A DNA stretch of 22,493 nt from Thermoplasmatota archaeon (GCA_018334795.1 JAGXLH010000018.1:1-22493), one strand, 5' to 3'; positions 7,153 to 14,262 are shown, counted from the first letter of the stretch. Numbers and translations are program-made. Notes: a model not told the origin generated them from the sequence alone.

Positions 7153-7449
7153 TTATTTTTCTGGAGTAGCTAAATAAATTTCTATTGCTGGAATATCCAT
7201 TGGTTTTTGAGTTTTATCATCAATGATATTTTCAAGATCAACCTTGATTTCTATAATCTCAGCTTCCTTCATAAACTTTTTTATAACCAATAATCCAGTT
7301 TCAACAGCTTTACTAATCGATCTACCCCGAGCTTTTATGATTACTTCATTGTTTTTCTTAAACTCGGTTAATACCGCTATCACATAATTCATCGGTGCTT
7401 TAGTTCCTACAAATATGATATTATCATCTTCGACTTCATCCGCCATCAT
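7153..7449 (-). CDS. albA: Alba chromatin protein
   Basis: Alba (Sso10b family) is a small dimeric DNA- and RNA-binding protein that coats archaeal chromatin. The 98-residue sequence has the family's N-terminal lysine loop (NIIFVGTKAPMNYVIAV, lysine at residue 17 where many have KK), the strand-loop IIKARGRSISKAVE (37-50), and the C-terminal IPAIEIYL strand (86-93). The first lysine of the usual KK pair, a known acetylation site, is threonine here. The start is either of two tandem ATGs (7449 or 7446); GAGGCG sits just upstream. The acidic N-terminal tail (DEVEDDN) is unusual for a DNA-binding protein but disordered tails vary. Divergently transcribed from S8e across 131 bases. Confidence 0.93.
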   Translation of the reverse strand: MMADEVEDDNIIFVGTKAPMNYVIAVLTEFKKNNEVIIKARGRSISKAVETGLLVIKKFMKEAEIIEIKVDLENIIDDKTQKPMDIPAIEIYLATPEK

Positions 7450-7547
7450 ACATCGCCTCGCAATTATTTTTCATTTTATTTAACATCACATCAACCCATT
7501 CAATTACTAAAAGTTTTTCATTGAAATGCCCCCATAATAAGCATATA

Positions 7548-7557
7548 ATTTAAATAT
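7548..7557 (+). promoter_or_regulatory. TATA box for the S8e operon, leaderless spacing
   Basis: ATTTAAATAT is centred about 28 bases before the ATG at 7581, so the S8e message probably starts at the start codon. The box is nearly palindromic (ATTTAAAT) and could in principle work both ways toward Alba, though Alba has a nearer candidate, TAAATAAA on its own strand around 7476-7484. Confidence 0.6.
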
Positions 7558-7580
7558 GATTGCTGTATTCCGGACATACT

Positions 7581-7970
7581 ATGGCACTTTGGCAAGGCAA
7601 ATCACAAAGAAGCAAATCCGGACGAAGAATTCGTTATGCTCGTGGAAAAAGGCGATTTGAAATTGGACGAGAAACCCATTTGGCTACAATTGGTCCAACG
7701 TCTATAAAGAAAAATAGAATCCGCGGTAATCAACATAAATTTTCAGCAAAAACTATAGACACTGCCTACGTTGTCGATCCAGAAACAAATAAAACACAAA
7801 AAGCCGAAATCAAATCGGTTGTTGATAATCCTGCCAATATTAACTATATTCGAAGAAATATCATTACTAAAGGAGCTGTTATCGACACTAATATGGGAAA
7901 GGCAAAAGTAACTTCCCGTCCTGGGCAAGTAGGAATGGTTAATGCAATCTTGCTGAAAAACAAGGAATAA
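7581..7970 (+). CDS. rps8e: 30S ribosomal protein S8e
   Basis: Ribosomal protein eS8 is a small-subunit protein restricted to archaea and eukaryotes. The N-terminus MALWQGKSQRSKSGRRIRYARGKRRFEIGRE is the diagnostic start of the family, and GAVIDTNMGKAKVTSRPGQVGMVNAILL is its C-terminal beta-rich end. Length, 129 residues, is normal. The start is set at ATG 7581 by this conserved MALWQG and by the TATA spacing; an upstream in-frame TTG at 7560 is rejected because it would precede the expected transcription start. The protein is highly basic. SRP19 follows 40 bases downstream on the same strand, so the two are probably cotranscribed. Confidence 0.97.
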   Translation: MALWQGKSQRSKSGRRIRYARGKRRFEIGRETHLATIGPTSIKKNRIRGNQHKFSAKTIDTAYVVDPETNKTQKAEIKSVVDNPANINYIRRNIITKGAVIDTNMGKAKVTSRPGQVGMVNAILLKNKE

Positions 7971-8010
7971 AAGAAATTTTCCTTTAATAAGAGAATTTGG
8001 TTGAAACAAT

Positions 8011-8286
8011 ATGAGTTACCGATCTGATAATAAATTTGTTATTTATCCACTTTATTTTGACAAAATGGTTTCTAGAAATATTGGTCGGAGACTTCCAAAG
8101 AAACAATGCTTGGAAAAACCAACAATTACCGAATTATCTAAAGCAGCTAAGGCTGCAGGATTAAGCCCATCCCTTGAAAAAGGAAAATCTCATCCAGCTC
8201 GTCCTTGGAAAAAGGAAGGAAGAATTCTTGTTGATAAAAAGGGATCGAAACAAGAAATATTACATCAACTTACTAGATTCTTATAG
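8011..8286 (+). CDS. srp19: Signal recognition particle protein SRP19
   Basis: SRP19 binds the tips of helices 6 and 8 of archaeal SRP RNA and prepares it for SRP54. The 91-residue length is typical for archaea. Visible hallmarks are VIYPLYFDKMVSRNIGRRLPK near the N-terminus, where the family has 'iYPaYlD...sr.eGRriP', and GRILVDKKGSKQEILHQL near the C-terminus. The start is ATG 8011. It follows S8e in a probable two-gene unit linking ribosome and protein-targeting functions. SRP RNA and SRP54 are not in the window. Confidence 0.94.
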   Translation: MSYRSDNKFVIYPLYFDKMVSRNIGRRLPKKQCLEKPTITELSKAAKAAGLSPSLEKGKSHPARPWKKEGRILVDKKGSKQEILHQLTRFL

Positions 8287-8390
8287 GTTTTTTAATTTAT
8301 TTTATCGAAAAATTAATTACTATTAACCCAATAATTATTACTATATTGGGGGCAAATGTCATTACACTATTATTTTCAAGGAAAAAAGAA

Positions 8391-10964
8391 ATGATAAGTA
8401 TTTTTATGATTCTAATTTTTTACATATTTTCAGTCACAGTTACACCTATGTTTAGCATAATATCAATAGATCAACCGATTAAAAAACCAGCTGCAGTTAA
8501 CGAATTTAATCTAGATCTACCCCCAAATAAATCAATTGGAACATTTGACGAATATGTTAACAACTATCCTTATAAGAAAAGTACAATAACTTCGCATCGA
8601 CACAGTCTTTCCAAAGGATTGCTCGTATCAGATTCCATTTCTCTACTAATTGAAAAACAATTATATACTAATGAAATCAAATCAAAAATAAATGACTATA
8701 TCAAAGATTTAGAAACTAAAGGATTTACAGTGCTTAATGTTGACACGTTATCTGGAGGAAATCCTACGGAAGTTAAAAACTGGGTGATTGATCAATACGA
8801 TCATGATGTAAGTGGTGTTTTGTTCATCGGCGATATTCCTGCAGCGTGGGTAGAAGTATCGGAATCTACGTTTCCAAGTGATCTTTTTTATATGGATGTG
8901 GATGGAAACTGGGAAGATAATAACAATGATGATATTTACGAGAGTCATTCAGCAGGGACGGGTGATATGGGCCCTGAACTTTATGTAGCCCGATTATTTG
9001 CTTCGTCATTACAATACAACGATGAACAAACGATGATATCGGACTATTTTGAAAAAATATATCAGTATAATTTAGGTTCTCTATCAGTTCCTTGGAACGG
9101 TCTTGAATATATCGAAGAAGACTGGTATACCATGGATGTTAATCTAAATGAAATTTTTGATGAGGATATTTCGCGTTATGATTTTGGGTATCAAACAACA
9201 GCATCGCATTATCTAAATATCTTAGAAGAAGGTCATCATTTTGTTACCGTTTGTGCTCACAGTTATCCCGGAGGTCATCATTTCAGTCGTCGTCCAACAG
9301 AAGCAGTTACTTATGCTCATATTTATGTGTATAGTCAATATCAACGAGATGCTATGCTACTTCTTGGAAGTGATGATGGAATCATTACCTGGTTGAACGC
9401 AGAGAAAATACTTGAAAAAGATGTTTACACTTCATGGATTGCTGACCAGTATCAAATACATGTGACTTTAAAAGAAGGATGGAATCGATTACTTTGTAAA
9501 GTAAGTCAAGACGGAGGAGATTATCAACTTTCAGCTCGTTTTGTAGATGAACAAATGAGTGAGTTAACAAATCTAAAGTATCAATTAAACAATCCTGAAT
9601 TATCTGGAATTGAAGGAGAATTCATTCGGGGATGGCTTGTTAATGGATTTCACCAAGACAGCCAGGATTCATTTTATGAATATTTAGATACTAATTATTT
9701 AGACACTTCTGAAGGAAATATCATTCCAAGTGAAGGTGAATTAATGGGTGGAAATACTTGGGAGATGATTTCTTCTAGTGTTCCGTATATTGATTTAGAT
9801 AACTATGGTAATGAAGTAGATTTTGGAGTAAACTATTGTTATTCACGTATTCATGCAGAAGAGGATATAACTTGTGAATTATGGACTGGTTACGATGATG
9901 GTATGAAAGCATGGTTGAATGGCGAGGAAATCATTTGTGATAATCGTTATGGTAGTTATAATTCTGATATGAGTAAAATACCGGTCGAGTTAGAATCTGG
10001 AGATAATCATCTTGTCCTAAAAATATCTGAATGGATGGGTACACATGGATTTTCCGCTCGTTTTTGTACTTCTACAGGTGAAAAAATTAATGGGCTTTCA
10101 TTTAACCCTGAACCTGAACCAATTTCATACATTGGGAAATGGTTACTCATTGAACCATTCCATCATCAGGATGATGCTTTGCGGTTGACTACAGCATATA
10201 TTCCAAACGAATATGATATTTCTCCTTCAATTGGAGAAGAAATTGAAGGTAAACGTTGGCAGCAAGCAATTGGTGGAGGACGTCCTTTTGATATTGCTGA
10301 ATTTTTTAATAAAGGTGATTGGGTTTTTTCAGAGGATATTCAATCAGCTGATCCACCCGCATTTTTTTATAATCTCTTTGCTTGTAGTGCTGGAAGATTT
10401 CCGGATGAGAATTATTTAGCTGGATCCTACATTTTCAATACAACGTATGGATTGGTATCAATTGCATCCTCTAAAAGTGGGAGCATGCTTAATTTTCAAG
10501 ATTTCACACAGCCATTATCTGAAGGAAAATGTATTGGTGATGCATTCGTTGATTGGTTTGATTCTCAAGCACCATTTATACAATGGGAAAAGGAATGGTT
10601 TTATGGAATGATGATTTTTGGGGATCCAACTCTTAACGTTAATCCAACCATTGAACCAAGCGTCAATATAGACATTGTGTCTCCAGAGAAAGGAATTTAT
10701 TTTGGAAATCAACAAATATTTCCATTCGTTACGCCCATAGTTTTTGGTGATGCTACAGTAAAGGTATCAGTTAATAATAAAAATCAAGAAATTCATAATG
10801 TTTTGTTTTATGTGAATGATGAATTATGGTTTACTGATGATACTGCACCGTTTGAAACAGTCGTGGATAAGAAAGCATTTGGAAAACAAAAGATTAATGT
10901 TGTTGCCAATTATAATATTGATGAATCGGTTTCTGATCAATTATACATATGGAAATTTTTATAA
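8391..10964 (+). CDS. Secreted C25 (gingipain-like) cysteine peptidase with inserted jelly-roll modules
   Basis: A 857-residue secreted protein. Residues 2-22 are a hydrophobic signal or anchor (ISIFMILIFYIFSVTVTPMF). The peptidase C25-like fold follows: GVLFIGDIPAAW (142-153), PSDLFYMDVDGNWEDNN (acidic, 162-178), VARLFAS, a candidate catalytic histidine in CAHSYPGGHHF (288-298) and the nucleophile cysteine in YNLFACSAGRF (C665), then GLVSIASSKSGSM and GMMIFGDPTLNV. Roughly 370 residues separate His and Cys, filled by PA14/lectin-like jelly-roll repeats (GSDDGIITWLN near 326-336; GYDDGMKAWLNGEE near 500-513). An Ig-like domain ends the protein (VLFYVNDELWFTDDTAPFET, 804-823). It probably degrades extracellular protein. 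The ATG at 8391 is chosen because it places the signal at the N-terminus; an in-frame TTG lies at 8346. Confidence 0.8.
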   Translation: MISIFMILIFYIFSVTVTPMFSIISIDQPIKKPAAVNEFNLDLPPNKSIGTFDEYVNNYPYKKSTITSHRHSLSKGLLVSDSISLLIEKQLYTNEIKSKINDYIKDLETKGFTVLNVDTLSGGNPTEVKNWVIDQYDHDVSGVLFIGDIPAAWVEVSESTFPSDLFYMDVDGNWEDNNNDDIYESHSAGTGDMGPELYVARLFASSLQYNDEQTMISDYFEKIYQYNLGSLSVPWNGLEYIEEDWYTMDVNLNEIFDEDISRYDFGYQTTASHYLNILEEGHHFVTVCAHSYPGGHHFSRRPTEAVTYAHIYVYSQYQRDAMLLLGSDDGIITWLNAEKILEKDVYTSWIADQYQIHVTLKEGWNRLLCKVSQDGGDYQLSARFVDEQMSELTNLKYQLNNPELSGIEGEFIRGWLVNGFHQDSQDSFYEYLDTNYLDTSEGNIIPSEGELMGGNTWEMISSSVPYIDLDNYGNEVDFGVNYCYSRIHAEEDITCELWTGYDDGMKAWLNGEEIICDNRYGSYNSDMSKIPVELESGDNHLVLKISEWMGTHGFSARFCTSTGEKINGLSFNPEPEPISYIGKWLLIEPFHHQDDALRLTTAYIPNEYDISPSIGEEIEGKRWQQAIGGGRPFDIAEFFNKGDWVFSEDIQSADPPAFFYNLFACSAGRFPDENYLAGSYIFNTTYGLVSIASSKSGSMLNFQDFTQPLSEGKCIGDAFVDWFDSQAPFIQWEKEWFYGMMIFGDPTLNVNPTIEPSVNIDIVSPEKGIYFGNQQIFPFVTPIVFGDATVKVSVNNKNQEIHNVLFYVNDELWFTDDTAPFETVVDKKAFGKQKINVVANYNIDESVSDQLYIWKFL

Positions 10965-10966
10965 AA
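10957..10966 (+). promoter_or_regulatory. TATA-like box for msrB inside the end of the protease gene
   Basis: TTTTATAAAA overlaps the protease stop codon and lies about 23 bases before the msrB ATG (10984). It could give msrB its own nearly leaderless transcript; GGTG eleven bases before the ATG could serve a longer message. Confidence 0.4.
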
Positions 10967-10983
10967 TTAGTGGTGTAAAATAA

Positions 10984-11382
10984 ATGAAAAAATCTATTGA
11001 AGAATGGAAGAAAATTTTACCTCATGAGGTATTTCATATTTTGTGGGATAATGGTACTGAACCTCCATTTACTGGAAAATATGTTGATGAAAATCGTAAG
11101 GGTATTTATCATTGTGCGGGATGTGAAAATGAGTTATTTAATAGTAAGGATAAGTTTCATTCTGGCTCTGGTTGGCCGAGTTTCACAAAACCAATTAATG
11201 CGAAAGCAATAAAAAAACAGCTTGATTTAAGTTTGGGAATGAAACGAACTGAAGTCCGCTGTGCTTTGTGTGGTGGACATCTCGGTCACGTATTTGATGA
11301 TGGTCCCAAGCCGGAGGGAAAACGATATTGCATTAATTCTAAAGCATTAAAATTTAAGGAAAATGATGAGAAAAAAAGGTAA
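10984..11382 (+). CDS. msrB: Peptide methionine-(R)-S-oxide reductase MsrB
   Basis: MsrB reduces the R-epimer of methionine sulfoxide in proteins, using thioredoxin-type reductant. All family landmarks are present in 132 residues: the zinc-binding CxxC pairs CAGC (C44, C47) and CALC (C93, C96), the substrate-pocket GSGWPSF (61-67), GGHLGHVFDDGP (97-108) and the catalytic cysteine in RYCINS (C116). There is no fused MsrA domain. The gene starts 19 bases after the protease stop, so it may be partly cotranscribed, but a TATA-like box sits between them. Cytosolic; an oxygen-stress repair function implies at least some oxidant exposure. Confidence 0.96.
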   Translation: MKKSIEEWKKILPHEVFHILWDNGTEPPFTGKYVDENRKGIYHCAGCENELFNSKDKFHSGSGWPSFTKPINAKAIKKQLDLSLGMKRTEVRCALCGGHLGHVFDDGPKPEGKRYCINSKALKFKENDEKKR

Positions 11383-11389
11383 AAAATAA

Positions 11390-11638
11390 CTATTCCTTAT
11401 CTGAAGTTTCGTTGTAGGTTTTTATTTGTTGAAGAAGGTAGTTTTTGTATCGATCGTTTGGTGTTTGTAATGGGGAGGTCATTGTTTCAGAAACATTTAA
11501 TGTGTTTTTTGTTGGAAATGATAACATATTTTGTAAGAGTTCATTGTGTTGTATTGCGACGTCTTCAATGCTTGGATGTCCAAGTTTGTTTTTAAGATGA
11601 TATGGTTTTTCAAGGTCTCTCATTGTCTTTTCACCCAT
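11390..11638 (-). CDS. Hypothetical protein, 82 residues
   Basis: Not recognised. The protein has a charged N-terminus, a helix-prone region (HPSIEDVAIQHNELLQNML) and a helix-prone end (NDRYKNYLLQQIKTYNETSDKE), with no cysteine and no membrane segment. Two starts compete: ATG 11638, placed at leaderless distance from a TTTAAATG-type box near 11664-11671, and the sixth codon ATG at 11623, preceded seven bases upstream by GGTGA, a good Shine-Dalgarno motif formed by the first codons. It converges with msrB, 7 bases apart. Confidence 0.5.
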   Translation of the reverse strand: MGEKTMRDLEKPYHLKNKLGHPSIEDVAIQHNELLQNMLSFPTKNTLNVSETMTSPLQTPNDRYKNYLLQQIKTYNETSDKE

Positions 11639-11707
11639 TTTTTTGATGGTAATGTTGTCGTGCTTTAAATGTTTATTGACCCACTTAATGAAAAAACTAT
11701 TTAGTTG

Positions 11708-11739
11708 TTGTTAAAGCGCAACTATTATTTGTTAAAGCG
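11708..11739. repeat. Direct repeat TTGTTAAAGCG, 21-bp period, upstream of the recombinase
   Basis: TTGTTAAAGCG occurs at 11708-11718 and again at 11729-11739, exactly 21 bases start to start, or two helical turns. This spacing puts both copies on the same face of DNA, typical of a tandem protein-binding site. It sits about 110-140 bases before the recombinase start. Confidence 0.55.
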
Positions 11740-11755
11740 GTATCATATTAACTAT

Positions 11756-11772
11756 TTAATGTTTAACATTAA
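11756..11772. promoter_or_regulatory. 17-bp palindrome upstream of the recombinase
   Basis: TTAATGTT, one T, then AACATTAA is a perfect inverted repeat about 40 bases before the recombinase TATA box. A nearly identical palindrome occurs at 13463-13479. Candidate operator or recombination-related site. Confidence 0.5.
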
Positions 11773-11812
11773 CCTACTACTTTTTTGAATGGTTCATTTA
11801 TTTGTATCGATA

Positions 11813-11821
11813 TTTTTATAA
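11813..11821 (+). promoter_or_regulatory. TATA-like box for the serine recombinase
   Basis: TTTTTATAA is centred about 31 bases before the ATG at 11848, predicting a leader of only about five bases. Confidence 0.5.
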
Positions 11822-11847
11822 GGAAAAAATAGGTATTCTTTAAGTGG

Positions 11848-12630
11848 ATGGGAAAGAAAAAAGCTGCACTTTATACACGTGTTTCTACGGAGGATCAAGC
11901 AAAAGAAGGTTTTTCATTAGATGCTCAACTGGAAAAATTAAGAGCATATTGTACCGCAAGAGATTGGAAGATTATTGGCGAATATGTTGATGACGGATAT
12001 TCCGGTAGAAATACACGAAGGCCGGCCTATAAAAAATTGTTAGAGGATATCCGTAAGTGGGATATGTTGTTAGTTATTAAGATGGATCGAATTCATCGGA
12101 ATTCAAAAAATTTTATGTTGATGATGGAGAATTTAAAAAAGGTTAACAAAGAATTTGTTTCGATGACAGAATCGTTGGATACATCAACGGCTATGGGACG
12201 ATTTGTCATGGATATTATACAACGTATCGCTCAACTTGAGTCTGAACAAATTGGAGAACGTGTGTATGATGGTATGGCTCAGAAAGCAAGAACAAATGGT
12301 GGTGCCCTTGGATTCAATATTCCGTATGGTTATAATTATGTTAATAATGAATTAATTATAAACAAAAATGAATCTACTGTTGTAAAAAAAATTTTTGATT
12401 TGTATTTAGATGGAAAGAGCATGTATGGAATTGCGGAGTATCTCAATGATACCAAAATTCCGACCAAGAAAAAGAAAATATGGAGATCTCAAACTATTTC
12501 TAAAATATTGAAGAATCCATTGTATTGTGGTACTTTTCATTGGGATGAATATAAACATGAAAAAGTTCATCCTGCGATAATAAATGAAAAAATATTTAAT
12601 AAATGTAAAAATAAGATAAAAAATAAATAA
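11848..12630 (+). CDS. Serine recombinase (resolvase plus recombinase domain, short form)
   Basis: A 260-residue serine site-specific recombinase. The catalytic domain has YTRVSTEDQ (nucleophile S13), the D-x-x-x-G-Y-S-G-R region (47-54) and KMDRIHRN with the active-site arginines R81 and R84. The long helix (STAMGRFVMDIIQRIAQLESEQIGERV, about 113-139) and a 'recombinase' domain (GALGFNIPYGY..., KILKNPLYCGTFHW) follow. Large serine integrases normally continue with a zinc ribbon and coiled coil (500 or more residues); this one ends just after HPAIINEKIFNK with a lysine tail. It is either a natural short type or truncated. No phage, transposase or TnpB gene is adjacent. The 0.93 kb following is non-coding and repeat-bearing, and may hold its target sites. 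Confidence 0.9.
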   Translation: MGKKKAALYTRVSTEDQAKEGFSLDAQLEKLRAYCTARDWKIIGEYVDDGYSGRNTRRPAYKKLLEDIRKWDMLLVIKMDRIHRNSKNFMLMMENLKKVNKEFVSMTESLDTSTAMGRFVMDIIQRIAQLESEQIGERVYDGMAQKARTNGGALGFNIPYGYNYVNNELIINKNESTVVKKIFDLYLDGKSMYGIAEYLNDTKIPTKKKKIWRSQTISKILKNPLYCGTFHWDEYKHEKVHPAIINEKIFNKCKNKIKNK

Positions 12631-12667
12631 TTATTATAATTTATGTTATTTTTTATACACAAAAATT

Positions 12668-12679
12668 ATTTATATAAAT
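12668..12679 (+). promoter_or_regulatory. Orphan TATA-like box after the recombinase
   Basis: ATTTATATAAAT is a perfect palindromic TATA box about 40 bases after the recombinase stop. Forward transcription would start near 12700 and run through the hairpins of the non-coding region. It is symmetrical, so direction is not certain. Confidence 0.4.
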
Positions 12680-12820
12680 TATTATTCGAAAAATGTTAGC
12701 AAAAGGCTTTTTAGACAAGAAAGAGGGGGGTAAAAGGTCAAAAATGGTGTTTTAAGCAATTTTTGAAAATAACATCTAAAAAAAACAAAATTTCAAAAAA
12801 AATGACGGTGATTAATTAAC

Positions 12821-12841
12821 ATGCTAGATTTTATCTAGCAT
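12821..12841. repeat. Hairpin A: 9-bp stem, TTT loop
   Basis: ATGCTAGAT, TTT, ATCTAGCAT forms a perfect 9-bp inverted repeat. It is followed by ATTTAATTT. A second copy at 13146-13164 differs at one base pair, changed on both arms. Confidence 0.6.
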
Positions 12842-12980
12842 ATTTAATTTAGTTTACAATTTGGTTTTGAATTTAACAAAAATGATTTAGTTTCGATCAC
12901 AAAAAAATTCAATGGTAAATTTTGAAAAAAAGTGGGCTCAAAAGTCTAAAATTCTAATATTTTATCAGGCTCACCTGTAT

Positions 12981-13010
12981 TTGTCAACTTTGGTAGACCG
13001 AAGTTGATAA
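12981..13010. repeat. Strong hairpin: 13-bp stem, TAGA loop
   Basis: TTGTCAACTTTGG, loop TAGA, CCGAAGTTGATAA pairs over 13 bp with two G-U pairs. It is by far the most stable fold in this AT-rich gap. It is not followed by a T-run, so it is not a simple terminator. Confidence 0.6.
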
Positions 13011-13145
13011 GAAGGAACCATGCTAGAAATAGGTTTTTTCACCAAAGATATGGGGGTTTTATGCTAAAAAATGGGTTTTTCAACAAAATTTTTAATTTTT
13101 TGAAAGAAAGAAAATGATAGATCGAAAAAGTTTAGATAAATACCT

Positions 13146-13164
13146 TGTTAGATTTTATCTAACA
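13146..13164. repeat. Hairpin B: 8-bp stem, TTT loop, compensatory variant of hairpin A
   Basis: TGTTAGAT, TTT, ATCTAACA is the same hairpin as at 12821 with C-G replaced by T-A on both arms. The following bases (TTTAATTTTGA, then AAAT-GATT-like and TTTCG) also resemble those after hairpin A. Confidence 0.6.
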
Positions 13165-13461
13165 CGTTTAATTTTGAAAAAATAGATTATTTTCGCCTAA
13201 GCAAAATCTAAAAAAAAGAATTTAATTTTCATACCAATAATTTGTCATAGTTTAGCACGATAATGTAATTTAAACATAAACATTAACTAGTTAATATTAT
13301 AAATTAATTAACTAAACTAATTACACTTAGAGCATAATTAATAGAAATAACAAATATTTAATGTTAATATAAAAGATTTGAAAAAAAATTAATGACAAAA
13401 AATCAAAAAAATAATATTACAATTTAAAAAATTAATACAATATCAAAACAACCTTAATTAA

Positions 13462-13480
13462 ATTAATGTTTTACATTAAT
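13462..13480. promoter_or_regulatory. Palindrome upstream of trkA, near-copy of the one before the recombinase
   Basis: ATTAATGT, TTT, ACATTAAT is a perfect inverted repeat. Its inner 17 bases match the palindrome at 11756-11772 at 16 of 17 positions. It lies about 85 bases before the trkA start, a plausible operator position. Confidence 0.5.
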
Positions 13481-13563
13481 TCATGGGAAACTTTTAAATT
13501 GGCAAGAAATTTACCAGGATGCAATTAACCAATTAATAAAAAGAAACTAAAAAGGAATTGACC

Positions 13564-14220
13564 ATGTACATAGTAATAGTAGGTGCCGGCGGGATAGGCA
13601 AACGATTAACCGAACGAATTCTTAGCGAAGGTAAACACAACATTATTGTTATAGATAAAAACCAAGAACGATGTGAAGAAATCGCAAGAAAATTCGACGC
13701 AGTTGCAATAAATGCTGATGCAACACTTGAAGAAACACTTGACGAATCTGAAATCAAAAAAGCAAATGTATTAGTCACAACCACAGGCGATGATGCGGTA
13801 AATTTGATGGTATGCTCACTAGCAAAAAACAAAGGAGTCAAACATCTTGTTTCTGTTGTTAATCAAGATGAAAGTAAACCCATGTATGTGGAAAAAAGTA
13901 TTATCATGGTAAAAAGCCCAAATATCGTAATGGCTGAACATCTATACAAATCAATAATTCATCCAGATGTAGAAGATTACATGAATGTTGGTAAATATGC
14001 TGAAATCTTCCGCATTCCTGTTGCTCCAGAATCAAAATTCTCGGGAAAAACAATTAAAAAAATAGGGCTTCCTAAAAAAAGTCTTATCGTTGCCATCGAA
14101 AGAGATCATAAATTTATCATTCCAACCGAAGATGTCGAACTTTTTGCAGGGGACAAAGCAACAGTACTTGCTCATAAAGACCAAGTAGATAGAGTAGCAG
14201 CCTTGTTTTCTGGAGAATAA
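13564..14220 (+). CDS. trkA: TrkA-type K+ uptake regulatory subunit (RCK: TrkA-N plus TrkA-C)
   Basis: TrkA is the cytosolic NAD(H)-binding gating subunit of Trk/Ktr potassium channels. The 218-residue protein begins MYIVIVGAGGIGKR (Rossmann GxGxxG at residues 7-12), with the acidic end of the second strand in IVIDKN. ADATLEETL and VTTTGDDAVNLM complete the TrkA-N domain. A TrkA-C domain occupies about residues 135-218 (EIFRIPVAPESKFSGKTI... to GDKATVLAHKDQVDRVAALF). The start is ATG 13564, matching the family's usual 'MyviIvGaG'; an in-frame TTG lies two codons earlier. No TrkH membrane partner is in the window. It sits behind the palindrome-bearing intergenic region. Confidence 0.94.
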   Translation: MYIVIVGAGGIGKRLTERILSEGKHNIIVIDKNQERCEEIARKFDAVAINADATLEETLDESEIKKANVLVTTTGDDAVNLMVCSLAKNKGVKHLVSVVNQDESKPMYVEKSIIMVKSPNIVMAEHLYKSIIHPDVEDYMNVGKYAEIFRIPVAPESKFSGKTIKKIGLPKKSLIVAIERDHKFIIPTEDVELFAGDKATVLAHKDQVDRVAALFSGE

Positions 14221-14262
14221 TTAATTTTTACTGCTATGAATCTTTTACAAAAAAACAACTAG

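Larger units (their letters stand above)
12631..13563. other. Gene-free, very AT-rich intergenic region with hairpins and palindromes
   Basis: I find no credible coding frame in these 933 bases on either strand. The region starts with a strong TATA-like box (12668-12679) that has no gene behind it. It contains two related hairpins with compensatory changes (12821-12841, 13146-13164), a strong 13-bp hairpin (12981-13010), a 14-bp palindrome ATTAACTAGTTAAT (13282-13295) and a 17-bp palindrome (13463-13479). From about 13250 to 13500 it is more than 80% A+T by eye. Possible readings are a non-coding RNA locus, recombination target, replication-associated region, or remains of an integrated element. 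Confidence 0.6.

Noticed and set aside
7560..7580. Upstream TTG start for S8e
   Set aside because: It precedes the predicted transcription start and adds residues not found in the family; MALWQG at 7581 is the conserved start.
12631..13563. tRNA, CRISPR array or C/D-box RNA in the gene-free region
   Set aside because: No tRNA cloverleaf or TTC-loop sequence, no regularly spaced direct repeats with spacers, and no paired RTGATGA and CTGA boxes were found.
11640..13563. Complete insertion sequence or prophage around the recombinase
   Set aside because: There is no transposase, TnpB, phage gene, tRNA target or clear terminal repeat with target duplication; only the recombinase and palindromes are present.
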